DNA of 51,313 nt, from positions 1 through 51,313 of the forward strand of contig JASLKQ010000011.1 in NCBI GenBank assembly GCA_030747505.1, read 5' to 3'. Position numbers and translations under genes: made by a program. Below the pieces are notes generated by a model. That model had not been told where the DNA came from. It made no database searches and saw nothing but the letters and a program-made list of their open reading frames with translations. Below are positions 35,056-43,512 of the stretch, in pieces. Each line of letters starts with the position of its first letter. The stretch's first letter is position 1. This DNA is from Verrucomicrobiota bacterium. Lineage in GTDB: Bacteria; Verrucomicrobiota; Verrucomicrobiia; Limisphaerales; UBA1100.

Positions 35056-37944
35056 ATGAAATGCTTCCTCAAATTTTTCTGCACCCTGATCGTATTTCGT
35101 TCATGGGTAGCGGCATTGCTTTTGCCTGTCGGCTCCTTAATGGCTGTTGATTTCCAGCGGGATGTGCGGCCAGTGCTGGCAGCGCACTGTTTCAAGTGTC
35201 ATGGGCCGGACAAAAAAACCCGTAAGGCGAAGCTACGGCTGGATATGCGGCCGAGTGATGATGTTTTGGGTGAACTGGTTCAGCTAATTAATCACGCCGA
35301 TGCTGATGAAGTGATGCCGCCGCCCAAGGCAAAGAAGCCTTTGAGTGACGCACAAAAACAAACCCTGCGCGACTGGGTAAAGGAAGGCGCAATCTACACC
35401 GAGCATTGGGCCTTCATTCCGCCAAAGGCTTCCGCTTTACCAAAAGTGAAACAGGCCAACTGGCCTCGCAATGGTCTCGACTACTTTATTCTGGGACAAT
35501 TGGAGTCTGAAGATAGGGTTCCATCGCCAAAGGCCGATCGATACCGGTTAATTCGCCGGTTGTCACTGGATCTGATAGGGATTCCTCCTTCGCCAGAGGA
35601 AGTCAGAAAATTCGTGAACAATCAGCACCCCGATGCCTACGAGCAGTTGGTTGATGCCCTGCTTGCCCGGCCTGAGTATGGAGAACACTGGGCACGGTTA
35701 TGGCTGGATTTGGCACGTTACGCTGATACCAATGGTTATGAGAAAGATCGCCCGCGGTCCATCTGGCCGTGGCGTGACTGGGTGATTAATGCGATAAATT
35801 CTGATATGCCTTTTGATCAGTTTACCATCGAGCAGATTGCCGGTGATATGATCAAAAATGCCACGCAAGCTCAGCACGTGGCCACCGGTTTTCATCGCAA
35901 CACGATGGTCAATGAGGAGGGAGGGATTGATCCCTTGGAATTCCGGTTTTACGCAATGGTCGATCGGGTGAATACCACATCCACCACGTGGCTGGGCCTG
36001 ACAATGGGTTGCGCACAGTGTCACACGCATAAGTTTGATCCGGTGCCTCACCAATCCTATTACGAGATGATGGCGTTTTTTAATAATACTGCTGAACCTG
36101 AATGGGCTGTGGTGACCCCGGAGCAGGATCAAAAACGTTTGAATCTGGAAAAGCAAATCTCAGAAAAGTTGGCTAATATTTCTGTTAATGAAGAAAAATT
36201 CAAAGGGTGGCTACAGGCAGAACAGGAATCTTCAGTTTTATGGCAGTTTCTCAAACCGGTCAGCTTCAAATCCAATCTGGGTTGGATGGAATTACAGCCT
36301 GATGGATCCCTCTTTATTCAGGGAGACACCGCCAAGCACGATACCTATGAGTTGGAGCTTGCCGATTTTCCCGCCAGTATTACCGCCTTGAGGATCGAGG
36401 TTCTGCCTGATCACCGTCTGCCTAAAGGAGGTCCGGGTCGGGCATATTATGAGGGGCCCAAGGGCGATTTTTTCCTGAGCGAACTAAAGCTATTGGCTGA
36501 TGGCAAGCCTGTGGCTTTCTCAGGAGGAAGTGAAAACTACGCCAAGCAATGGATAGGAAAAGGGAAGCCTGGGGCAATGGCTGCACTTGATGGAGATTTG
36601 CAGACCGGCTGGTCGGTTAGTGGACGCGAAGGCAAGCCTAGTCAGGCGGTGTGGCAGTTTGCCAAACCCCTTGCCGCGAAGACGCTTAAGCTGAGGCTTG
36701 ATTTTAGCCGACACTATTCAGCCAGTCTGGGGCGGTTTCGGGTTTCAGTCACAACAAGTAGACGCGGGCCAAAGGCCAGGGATTTTCCTGCAGAGATCGA
36801 GATGCTTTTTACCAAGGGAAAGTTGAATCAGGATGAGCAGGAATCTTTACGGAATTACTACATTGAAAACTCCAAGGACATGGCTAAGGCCCGTAAACCG
36901 ATTGAAGCCTTGCGAAAGCAGATTTCCAGAGGAGTGACCACGCTGGTGATGCAGGAAAGGCCTGCGGCACATACACGCATGACCCACCGTCATCACCGGG
37001 GTGAATTTCTTTCCCCACGTGAAGCGGTTTCTCCCAGAGTGCTGCCTTTTCTTCCGCCGCTTGAGAAAGGCATGCTTCGCAATCGCCTCGGCTTTGCCCA
37101 ATGGCTTGTGGATGAGGAAAATCCGCTCACCGCGCGGGTGGTGGTTAACCGGCATTGGGCTTCTTTCTTTGGGCACGGGCTGGTGATTACTCCAGATGAC
37201 TTTGGCTATACAGGAGCAGCACCCACTAATCCTGAATTACTTGATTGGTTGGCGATCCAGTTTATGAGTGAAGGTTGGTCGCCGAAAAAACTGCACCGTT
37301 TGATTGTGACCAGTGCAACCTATCGCCAGGCGCGCAGTGCCCGTTACCGTTTATCCAGTGAACAAATCCGCGATACGGTCCTGAGTGTCAGTGGACTGTT
37401 ACATAAAAAACTTGGGGGGCCCAGTGTGTTCCCGCCCCAACCCAAGAGTATGGGCGAAGGTATTTATGGAGGGGGAGGTTGGCGCACCAGTAATGGAAAG
37501 GATCGTTACCGCCGTAGCCTCTATACCTACAAGAAACGATCCATGCCTTTTGCCATGCATGACACCTTTGATGGGCCCAGTCACGAAACCTGTGTGGCGA
37601 AGAGAGAAACCTCCAACACGCCCCTGCAGGCATTGACGCTTCTGAATGATCCTTTCTTTAATGAGGCAGCACAGAAACTCGGTCAATGGGCTGAGGAACA
37701 AGAGGAAAAGGAAGCGGTGACGCTAAAGGCTTTGTTTGAAAAATGTATGACCCGTTCGCCGGACAGGAAGGAGCAGGAGGCCTTGATGGGGTTTTATCAG
37801 AGACAACTAAATCGTTTTGCGAAAGGCGAATTGGAGGCAGGAAAGATCGCCGGCAAAGGCGAAGGCGAAGTGAATCAAAGGGCGGCTTGGACGGCCTTGG
37901 CCCGTGTTATTTTAAATACCGATGAATTTATTACGCGAAACTGA
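35056..37944 (+). CDS. PSCyt1-DUF1549-discoidin-like-DUF1553 secreted protein
   Basis: A 962-residue exported protein. The ATG at 35056 is preferred over 34981 because it directly precedes the signal peptide. A single c-type haem motif (Cys45, Cys48, His49: CFKCHG) lies in the PSCyt1 domain. DUF1549 follows (LIRRLSLDLIGIPPSPEEV) with a second CXXCH near residue 319 (CAQCHTHKFDP). A beta-sandwich insert resembling discoidin/F5-8C domains lies at about 400-590 (ITALRIEVLPDHRLPKGGPGR; LGRFRVSVTTSRR). DUF1553 closes the protein (NRHWASFFGHGLVITPDDFG; SNTPLQALTLLND). It overlaps the next DUF1501 gene by 23 bp, indicating translational coupling. The joint reaction is unknown. Confidence 0.9.
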   Translation: MKCFLKFFCTLIVFRSWVAALLLPVGSLMAVDFQRDVRPVLAAHCFKCHGPDKKTRKAKLRLDMRPSDDVLGELVQLINHADADEVMPPPKAKKPLSDAQKQTLRDWVKEGAIYTEHWAFIPPKASALPKVKQANWPRNGLDYFILGQLESEDRVPSPKADRYRLIRRLSLDLIGIPPSPEEVRKFVNNQHPDAYEQLVDALLARPEYGEHWARLWLDLARYADTNGYEKDRPRSIWPWRDWVINAINSDMPFDQFTIEQIAGDMIKNATQAQHVATGFHRNTMVNEEGGIDPLEFRFYAMVDRVNTTSTTWLGLTMGCAQCHTHKFDPVPHQSYYEMMAFFNNTAEPEWAVVTPEQDQKRLNLEKQISEKLANISVNEEKFKGWLQAEQESSVLWQFLKPVSFKSNLGWMELQPDGSLFIQGDTAKHDTYELELADFPASITALRIEVLPDHRLPKGGPGRAYYEGPKGDFFLSELKLLADGKPVAFSGGSENYAKQWIGKGKPGAMAALDGDLQTGWSVSGREGKPSQAVWQFAKPLAAKTLKLRLDFSRHYSASLGRFRVSVTTSRRGPKARDFPAEIEMLFTKGKLNQDEQESLRNYYIENSKDMAKARKPIEALRKQISRGVTTLVMQERPAAHTRMTHRHHRGEFLSPREAVSPRVLPFLPPLEKGMLRNRLGFAQWLVDEENPLTARVVVNRHWASFFGHGLVITPDDFGYTGAAPTNPELLDWLAIQFMSEGWSPKKLHRLIVTSATYRQARSARYRLSSEQIRDTVLSVSGLLHKKLGGPSVFPPQPKSMGEGIYGGGGWRTSNGKDRYRRSLYTYKKRSMPFAMHDTFDGPSHETCVAKRETSNTPLQALTLLNDPFFNEAAQKLGQWAEEQEEKEAVTLKALFEKCMTRSPDRKEQEALMGFYQRQLNRFAKGELEAGKIAGKGEGEVNQRAAWTALARVILNTDEFITRN

Positions 37945-39328
37945 AGCGCAATCAGTCACACGCCGCCATTTCTTTGGTGAGTGTGGTTATGGTGTCGGCA
38001 AACTCGCCTTGGCGGGATTGCTCTCTAATGCCTTTAGTAAACCTCAAGGCACACATTTTGCGCCCAAGGCCAAGCGGGTGATTCATTTGATGCAGGCGGG
38101 GGCTCCCAGCCATCTGGAGCTCTTTGATAATAAACCCAAGTTAAAGGAGCTGGAAGGCAAGCCTCTGCCGCCTTCAGTGATTGGCAATCAACGTTATGCC
38201 TTTATTCAGCGTGATGCCGCGGTGTTGGGGCCACGTTTTCCTTTTGCCAGGCATGGACAGAGCGGGGCGGAATTGTCGGACAAGCTGCCGCACTTGGCCA
38301 AGGTGGTCGATGAAGTGGCCATTATTAAGTCGATGTATACCGAGCAGTTTAATCATGCCCCGGGCCAGATCTTTTTTAATACCGGCTTTGCCCAGCCGGG
38401 ACGACCCAGTCTGGGTTCATGGTTAAGCTACGGGTTGGGATCTGCTTCCGATAACCTGCCTGCCTTTGTGGTGATGTCGACCGGGGGCGGGATTAGTGGC
38501 GGGTCCGCTCTGTGGTCATCAGGATTCATGCCGGGCAAATATACGGGCGTACGTTTCCGTAATTCGGGTGATCCGATTTTAAATGTGAGTAGCCCGGCTG
38601 GCGTGGACAGGAAACTGCAGCGTGATTCACTTGATCTCATCAGTAAACTCAACCGGCGGCGTCTGGAAGTGGAGAAGGATCCGGAGATAGCCACGCGCAT
38701 TGAAAGTTATGAAATGGCGTTTCGTTTGCAATCGAGTGCCCCTGAACTGATGGATCTCAAGAGTGAAAAGGCCGCGACCCTTAAATTGTATGGAGCCGAT
38801 CCGGTGAAACCTTCTTATGGGCGCGCGTGTTTGCTTGCCCGCCGTATGGTGGAGCGTGGGGTGCGCTACGTGAATATTATTCACTCAGGCTGGGATGCTC
38901 ATTCCGACGTGGCGGGGAATATTACCAAAAATGCTAAAGCTACTGATCAGGGGAGTGCGGCCCTGATTGCTGACTTAAAGGAACGCGGTATGTTGGAGGA
39001 TACGCTTGTGGTTTGGGGCGGTGAATTTGGAAGAACGCCGATGGTGGAAAGTAATCCCACCTTGAACCGCAAGCTGGGCCGTGATCATCACCCGCAGGCT
39101 TTCAGTTTATGGATGGCCGGCGGCGGAGTGAAAGGCGGCATGAGCTTGGGGGCAACTGATGAACTGGGCTTCCATATCGCTGAGCGGCCTGTGCACATTC
39201 ATGATCTCCAGGCAACCATCCTGCATCTCTTAGGGCTTGACCATGAACGGCTCACCTTCCGCCATGGTGGGCGGGACTACCGTCTCACCGATGTACACGG
39301 CAAGGTGGTGAAGGAGATTCTGGCTTAG
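37922..39328 (+). CDS. DUF1501 family Tat-exported protein
   Basis: A 468-residue DUF1501 protein of the longer subtype. The Tat-type motif is VTRRHFFGECG (Arg14-Arg15). Blocks LMQAGAPSHLELFDNKPKLK, GEFGRTPMVESNPTLNRKLGRDHH and LGLDHERLTFRHGGRDYRLTDVHG are visible. Its start lies inside the end of the DUF1549/DUF1553 gene (23-bp overlap). Its stop overlaps, on the opposite strand, the last codons of an esterase remnant. Function is unknown. Confidence 0.93.
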   Translation: MNLLRETEAQSVTRRHFFGECGYGVGKLALAGLLSNAFSKPQGTHFAPKAKRVIHLMQAGAPSHLELFDNKPKLKELEGKPLPPSVIGNQRYAFIQRDAAVLGPRFPFARHGQSGAELSDKLPHLAKVVDEVAIIKSMYTEQFNHAPGQIFFNTGFAQPGRPSLGSWLSYGLGSASDNLPAFVVMSTGGGISGGSALWSSGFMPGKYTGVRFRNSGDPILNVSSPAGVDRKLQRDSLDLISKLNRRRLEVEKDPEIATRIESYEMAFRLQSSAPELMDLKSEKAATLKLYGADPVKPSYGRACLLARRMVERGVRYVNIIHSGWDAHSDVAGNITKNAKATDQGSAALIADLKERGMLEDTLVVWGGEFGRTPMVESNPTLNRKLGRDHHPQAFSLWMAGGGVKGGMSLGATDELGFHIAERPVHIHDLQATILHLLGLDHERLTFRHGGRDYRLTDVHGKVVKEILA

Positions 39329-39446
39329 TTTGTTTTCGGGCTTCGCGCTTTTGCGCGAAGAGCCATTCCCAGAGTTTTTCATCCGCGTAGGCGGGGGGCC
39401 ATGAGTTGTGGCCCACACCAGCGCATTTAAACACAAGGGAGAATTC
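39324..39446 (-). pseudogene. C-terminal remnant of an alpha/beta-hydrolase (esterase)
   Basis: Between two genes, the minus strand encodes 41 codons including CAGVGHNSWPPAYADEKLWE and WLFAQKREARKQ. This matches the C-terminal catalytic-His region (GVGHNSW...A...WLF-Q-R) of secreted PHB-depolymerase-like/phospholipase-carboxylesterase proteins. It has no start and no stop at the expected end. Its N-terminal half is found at 40339-40647, on the other side of the metallophosphoesterase gene, in the same orientation and in the correct order. Confidence 0.6.
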
Positions 39447-40323
39447 AGGATACGTTGAGTAGACTCACTTCCGGGCGACAATTCAGGCGGAGGCCGTGCA
39501 GGTTGCCTACTCCCTTACTGATGTGCAGCCACCGCTCACCCAGCTGATGCAGGCCGCGCACATAGCGCTTGTCCTTTACCGGTGCAAGAGGTGCACCCAA
39601 GCCCGGGAGAAACACCTGCCCACCGTGTGTATGTCCACAAAGCATTAAATCCCACGGATGGTCACCCATTAAATCCTTGGAGTCGGGGTTGTGAGAGAGC
39701 AGCACGGTTGGGTGTGAGTTGTCCAGATCTGCAAAGGCTCGGCCCGGGTTGCATTCATCGTTCCAAAGATCGCCCACGCCAACGAGGTTGATTTCCCTTC
39801 CACCAATGGTCTTGGTGGTGTGTTCATTATGCAAAAGGCGGATCTTTGCCTTGGCCAGCAAATCACGAACGGGTTGGGAACTCGTTGTCCCAATCTTCAT
39901 CTTTGAGTCAGCCCAAATGCCTCCATCATGGTTGCCCAGACAGGCAAAGGTGGGGGCGTAATCTGGTAACATGCTCAGCACCTTGGCGTAGGCATCGTAC
40001 TGTTTATATTTCCACGTGATAAAGTCCCCGGTAAGACAGATTAAATCCGGCTTCAACTCCAGGCCCAGACTGAAGGCGCGGCGCAGGTAAGCCAGACTGA
40101 TAACCCTTGAGGCATGAAGATCAGAAAGGTGCAGTATTTTGATTGTTTCACCCGGTTGCTTGAGAGGCACATCCCGCTTGGTTGTCTCCAGCCAGCCTGA
40201 TTCCCAAAGGCGCATGTAGCTGTAACCGGCACCTAACGCGGCCAATCCACCACCGGGTACACCCCATAAAAATCGCCTGCGAGTGGTACGGTTCTTCCAG
40301 TAATGACGCAGACGTTTAATCAC
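39445..40323 (-). CDS. Tat-exported metallophosphoesterase
   Basis: A 292-residue calcineurin-like phosphoesterase with a GTG start. The N-terminus TTRRRFLWGVPGGGLAALGAGYSYM looks like a Tat signal/anchor, so the enzyme probably acts outside the cytoplasm. Dimetal-site motifs are all present: LSDLH (Asp68, His70), LTGDF (Asp100), CLGNHDGG (Asn131, His132), LLSHNPD and LCGHTHGGQ. It resembles the YaeI-type phosphodiesterases that attack lipid-linked phosphates. The gene sits exactly between the two halves of a broken esterase gene, all on the minus strand, which suggests it was inserted there. The substrate is unknown. Confidence 0.9.
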   Translation of the reverse strand: MIKRLRHYWKNRTTRRRFLWGVPGGGLAALGAGYSYMRLWESGWLETTKRDVPLKQPGETIKILHLSDLHASRVISLAYLRRAFSLGLELKPDLICLTGDFITWKYKQYDAYAKVLSMLPDYAPTFACLGNHDGGIWADSKMKIGTTSSQPVRDLLAKAKIRLLHNEHTTKTIGGREINLVGVGDLWNDECNPGRAFADLDNSHPTVLLSHNPDSKDLMGDHPWDLMLCGHTHGGQVFLPGLGAPLAPVKDKRYVRGLHQLGERWLHISKGVGNLHGLRLNCRPEVSLLNVS

Positions 40324-40338
40324 GGTGGGGCCCTGAGC

Positions 40339-40647
40339 CTAGATGTTGGGGCCGGTGCGGTCAACCGTGGGGGCAATGATGTAGCAGGGATACTTTTGGC
40401 GCATGGCCGGCTGGGAGAGCACCTTATTGGCCGCACAATTACCCTCCCACTTCTTGCTGCCGCGACCCCCTGAACCGTGCAGGGAGATGAGTAGGGGATA
40501 CTTGGTTTCGGGCTTGAGTTTGGCGGGCTTGAGGATGGCATAACGCAATTGGGTTCCTTTTGTGTCCTTAAACTCGGTTTGAACAAAACCTTGCGCATTG
40601 CCCAGCTGGCCTAGGGAAAATACCAGTAAATGAAGAGGGAATCTCAT
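40339..40647 (-). pseudogene. N-terminal fragment of an alpha/beta-hydrolase (esterase)
   Basis: An open frame of 102 codons with signal peptide (MRFPLHLLVFSLGQLGNAQG) and the start of an alpha/beta-hydrolase fold: AILKPAKLKPETKYPLLISL then HGSGGRGSKKWEGNCAANKV, and CYIIAPTVDRTGPN. It stops at a TAG before the GxSxG nucleophile elbow, the acid and the His, so it cannot be catalytic. Usual length is roughly 250-300 residues. The missing C-terminal end appears at 39324-39446 beyond the metallophosphoesterase gene. It may still be translated and exported. Confidence 0.75.
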
Positions 40648-40737
40648 AACCGTTTTCTATTGGGCGCGTTCAATTTGATAAAGGTAAAAGGAGGAACTTG
40701 CCCCACTCATAACGGCACCGTACCCTTCAGGGCATCC

Positions 40738-41502
40738 ATGAGTGACGAATTATTTTCATTGGAAGGAAAAGTGGCACTGGTAACCGGTAGCTCCACAGGT
40801 TTGGGCAAGATAATGGCGAAAGCCTTGGGTCGTGCCGGGGCCAAGGTGGCCATGAATTATTTCAATAATGAGGAGCGTGCCGCCACGACGTTTGCCGAGT
40901 TTCAGGAAACGGGTGCAGAGGGGGCAATGATCCGGGCCAATGTCACAGACGAAGCAGAGGTAAACCGGTTGGTGGCTGAAGCCACCGAAAAACTTGGACC
41001 CATTGATATCGTTGTGCTTAACGCCACACCCGATCAGCCACAGAGACCGATCGAGGAGTACGACTGGGAGTTTTACCAGAGTATGCTCGATTTCTTTATC
41101 AAGAGTCCGTACCTCGTTACGCGTGCAGTGTTGCCGCATATGAAGAAACAAAAGTGGGGCCGCATTATTAATATTGGTTCAGAGGTTTTTCATCTGGGCG
41201 TAAAACCTTTTACTGCCTACGTGGCGGCCAAGGGCGGCCAGAATGGATTCAATCGCAGTCTCGCCCACGAGTTGGCGCAGTGGAATATTACTGTGAACAT
41301 GATTGCGCCGGGCTGGATTCCCGTGGAACGACATGAGAATGACCCACAGGAATTGAAGGATGGTTACCTCGCCAGTATTCCCATGGGTCGCTGGGGTGTG
41401 CCACAGGATTTGGATGGCACAGTAGTCTACCTTGCCAGTGAGGCGTCGGGCTTTGTTACCGGGCAGAATATCCACGTGAATGGCGGCACCACGGTGCATT
41501 AG
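40738..41502 (+). CDS. Short-chain dehydrogenase/reductase
   Basis: A 254-residue classical SDR, an NAD(P)-dependent oxidoreductase of cytosolic type. The ATG at 40738 is chosen because the Rossmann fold begins right after it; the frame extends to 40630 but without similarity. The TGSSTGLG cofactor motif is at 16-23, the catalytic set is Ser148, Tyr161 and Lys165 (YVAAK), and the C-terminus GFVTGQNIHVNGGTTVH is typical of the 3-oxoacyl-ACP-reductase/glucose-dehydrogenase branch. The usual NNAG motif reads NATP. It starts a three-gene run, with the PfkB kinase 6 bp downstream. A sugar or polyol substrate is inferred from that neighbour. Confidence 0.93.
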   Translation: MSDELFSLEGKVALVTGSSTGLGKIMAKALGRAGAKVAMNYFNNEERAATTFAEFQETGAEGAMIRANVTDEAEVNRLVAEATEKLGPIDIVVLNATPDQPQRPIEEYDWEFYQSMLDFFIKSPYLVTRAVLPHMKKQKWGRIINIGSEVFHLGVKPFTAYVAAKGGQNGFNRSLAHELAQWNITVNMIAPGWIPVERHENDPQELKDGYLASIPMGRWGVPQDLDGTVVYLASEASGFVTGQNIHVNGGTTVH

Positions 41503-41508
41503 TTTCAA

Positions 41509-42426
41509 ATGGCCGGCCCCTTTACCATCGTTGGGCTGGGCGAGGCAGTCTTTGATGTCTTCCCGGATAAGGAGGTGCTGGGGGGTACCTCGCTTAATGT
41601 TGCGGTGCAGGCGCATCAGTTGCTTTCCCCTATGGGAGGGCACGGCGTGCTCTTAAGCCGAATCGGTAATGATGACTTGGGAGAGCGACTTCAAGAAGAG
41701 TTTCGCCTTCGGGATTTACCTCTGGAATTCATACAGGTTGATATCAACAAGCCAACAGGCCAGGTGCTGGTGAGTTTTCATGATGGGGCACCCAGTTATG
41801 AGATTGTGGTAGATGCCGCCTGGGATCAGTTGGAGTTTACTGAGCATGAAATTAAGTTGGCCAACGCATGTGATGCAGTGAGTTTCGGCACCATGAGCCA
41901 GCGTCACCCGGTGGCGCACAAGTCCACGCAGGCGTTTCTGGCCCAAGCCAAGGATGCGCTGAAGATTTTTGACGTGAACCTGCGCATGGACCTTTTTACT
42001 GCAGAAATTCTCGATGAAGGTTGTCGTGTGGCTGATTTGGTAAAGCTTAATGACGAGGAAATCGATACTGTCGCGCAACTACTCGGATTGCCCGAGGGTG
42101 ATGCGCGTTCCCGCGCCGAGGCGATGCGATCCCAGTATGATTTGGACGCGGTAATTTTCACCCGCGGCCAACGTGGCACCGCTGCCTGCACGACTGATGG
42201 CTGGCTGGAAGGTGAGCCCGCCAGTTTCCCTGTCGCCGAAAACGCCGACAGTGTGGGAGCCGGCGATGCCTGCACCGCTGCCCTCCTCACTGCGCGGCTC
42301 CTGGGTCGCGATTGGCAGGCCACGCTTAACCTCGCCAATCGTCATGGGGCTTATGTTGCCAGTCAACCGGGGGCAACACCATCTCTGCCCAAGGAGGTAT
42401 GGGGGTCGTACAGTTTGGATTCCTAG
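41509..42426 (+). CDS. PfkB family carbohydrate kinase (fructokinase-like)
   Basis: A 305-residue ribokinase/fructokinase-family enzyme phosphorylating a sugar with ATP. Landmarks are the N-terminal GGTSLNVAVQAHQL (substrate-binding Gly-Gly motif) and the C-terminal anion-hole/catalytic motif SVGAGDACTAALL with Asp253. IVGLGEAVFDVFPD at the N-terminus resembles fructokinases. It lies 6 bp after the SDR gene and 2 bp before the next gene, so all three are one operon. A pathway in which the SDR interconverts a sugar or polyol and this kinase phosphorylates the product is plausible but not proven. Confidence 0.92.
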   Translation: MAGPFTIVGLGEAVFDVFPDKEVLGGTSLNVAVQAHQLLSPMGGHGVLLSRIGNDDLGERLQEEFRLRDLPLEFIQVDINKPTGQVLVSFHDGAPSYEIVVDAAWDQLEFTEHEIKLANACDAVSFGTMSQRHPVAHKSTQAFLAQAKDALKIFDVNLRMDLFTAEILDEGCRVADLVKLNDEEIDTVAQLLGLPEGDARSRAEAMRSQYDLDAVIFTRGQRGTAACTTDGWLEGEPASFPVAENADSVGAGDACTAALLTARLLGRDWQATLNLANRHGAYVASQPGATPSLPKEVWGSYSLDS

Positions 42427-42428
42427 AG

Positions 42429-43412
42429 ATGCGGTCCGCGATTTTTATTTTTCTATTCGCATTTTCCCTAAAGGGAGCTGGTGGACTGATCGACATTGGC
42501 GGAGTGAAGCTGCAGCGGGTGCTTCATCACGATCAGGTGACCGGCACCAACGATCATTTTGGCGCTCTATTGTTTGATGGGAATGGCCACCTGGTGAAAC
42601 ATGATGGTAACAAGACGTGGTTGTACTGCGGGGCCAAGGAGGAGAAGTGGGTGAGTTTTGTTCGCGAGTTCAATCTGGATACACTTAAAGTCAAGCCACG
42701 CAAAAAGGTCCTTTCAACCTACAGGAATGACCGTTGGGCCTCGGTGCATTTGGCAGTGAAGGTGGCCGAGGATTTTTACGCGCTCTTTTATTCCACGGGC
42801 AAACAGGTTCGGGCCGCAGTGGGCAAGGATCCGGAGGGGCCGTTTGTTACCGATCCGGATTTTGGTATTCGGCCCTCTCAAGAATGGGAAAAGAATTGTT
42901 CGCTGGAGTCAGATTGCGGCTTTGTGAAGATTTCTGAAAACGCGAATGAACTACGGATCTGGAAACTCTACGACACGCTGGGCAAAGGCAGTACAGGCCA
43001 GAACGGATGGGCTGAGGTGCGGCTGGATAAAAAAAGACGTCAGATTCAACTCGTAGGCAAGCATTCAGCCAATCCCATCAAGCTATTGCGTGAAGGATTT
43101 GTCGCCGCCCGCACTGGAGGCAATATTGATAGCCGTGTTCGATTCAACGGCCAATATCCTCTCTTTTATTTATCCAAGAAAACCAATCGCAACTACCGTA
43201 TCGCCGTGGCCTTGAGCAAAGATTCGCTTTTTCAGTTAATCGACTATAATCGAGAGGTTGTTGGGCCTCTTGGGACTGAAGGGGTCATTGAGAAATTTCA
43301 ATTCTATCAACATGCTGGGCATTTATTTTTGATTTACGAGAACAGTGACCGCCACAACGACTGGCGAACGAGCATTCGTAAATACAGGGTGATTTCAGGT
43401 TCTTTGCGTTAG
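42429..43412 (+). CDS. Secreted protein, possible GH43/GH32-like propeller
   Basis: A 327-residue protein with a signal peptide (MRSAIFIFLFAFSLKGAGG). The ATG at 42429 is chosen over 42399 because it lies 2 bp after the kinase stop. The mature part is beta-rich with repeated short strands (HFGALLFDGNGHLVKHDG; RWASVHLAVKVAEDFYALFY; LREGFVAARTGG; YPLFYLSKK; HLFLIYENSDRHNDW), consistent with a five-bladed propeller like glycosidase families 43/32. I cannot identify a convincing acid/base/nucleophile triad, so a glycosidase call would be premature. Co-transcription with an SDR and a sugar kinase fits a glycan-processing role. Confidence 0.7.
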   Translation: MRSAIFIFLFAFSLKGAGGLIDIGGVKLQRVLHHDQVTGTNDHFGALLFDGNGHLVKHDGNKTWLYCGAKEEKWVSFVREFNLDTLKVKPRKKVLSTYRNDRWASVHLAVKVAEDFYALFYSTGKQVRAAVGKDPEGPFVTDPDFGIRPSQEWEKNCSLESDCGFVKISENANELRIWKLYDTLGKGSTGQNGWAEVRLDKKRRQIQLVGKHSANPIKLLREGFVAARTGGNIDSRVRFNGQYPLFYLSKKTNRNYRIAVALSKDSLFQLIDYNREVVGPLGTEGVIEKFQFYQHAGHLFLIYENSDRHNDWRTSIRKYRVISGSLR

Positions 43413-43512
43413 TATCCGGTATAGAGGGTAAAACGGCATATTTGCTTCGGAATATTGAATTGAGGCGGCTGGATTTTGCGTCTATTCTTCACTCGTTTAA
43501 CACGATGTTTGC

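Noticed and set aside
39341-39360. Perfect hairpin CTTCGCGCTTTTGCGCGAAG as a terminator after the DUF1501 gene
   Set aside because: No T-tract follows on either strand, and the bases are codons of the esterase remnant (FAQKREA) on the minus strand. The symmetry is better explained as remnant coding sequence.
41179-41643. 154-codon minus-strand open frame across the SDR/PfkB junction
   Set aside because: It is antisense to the ends of two clearly conserved genes and has no motif of its own.
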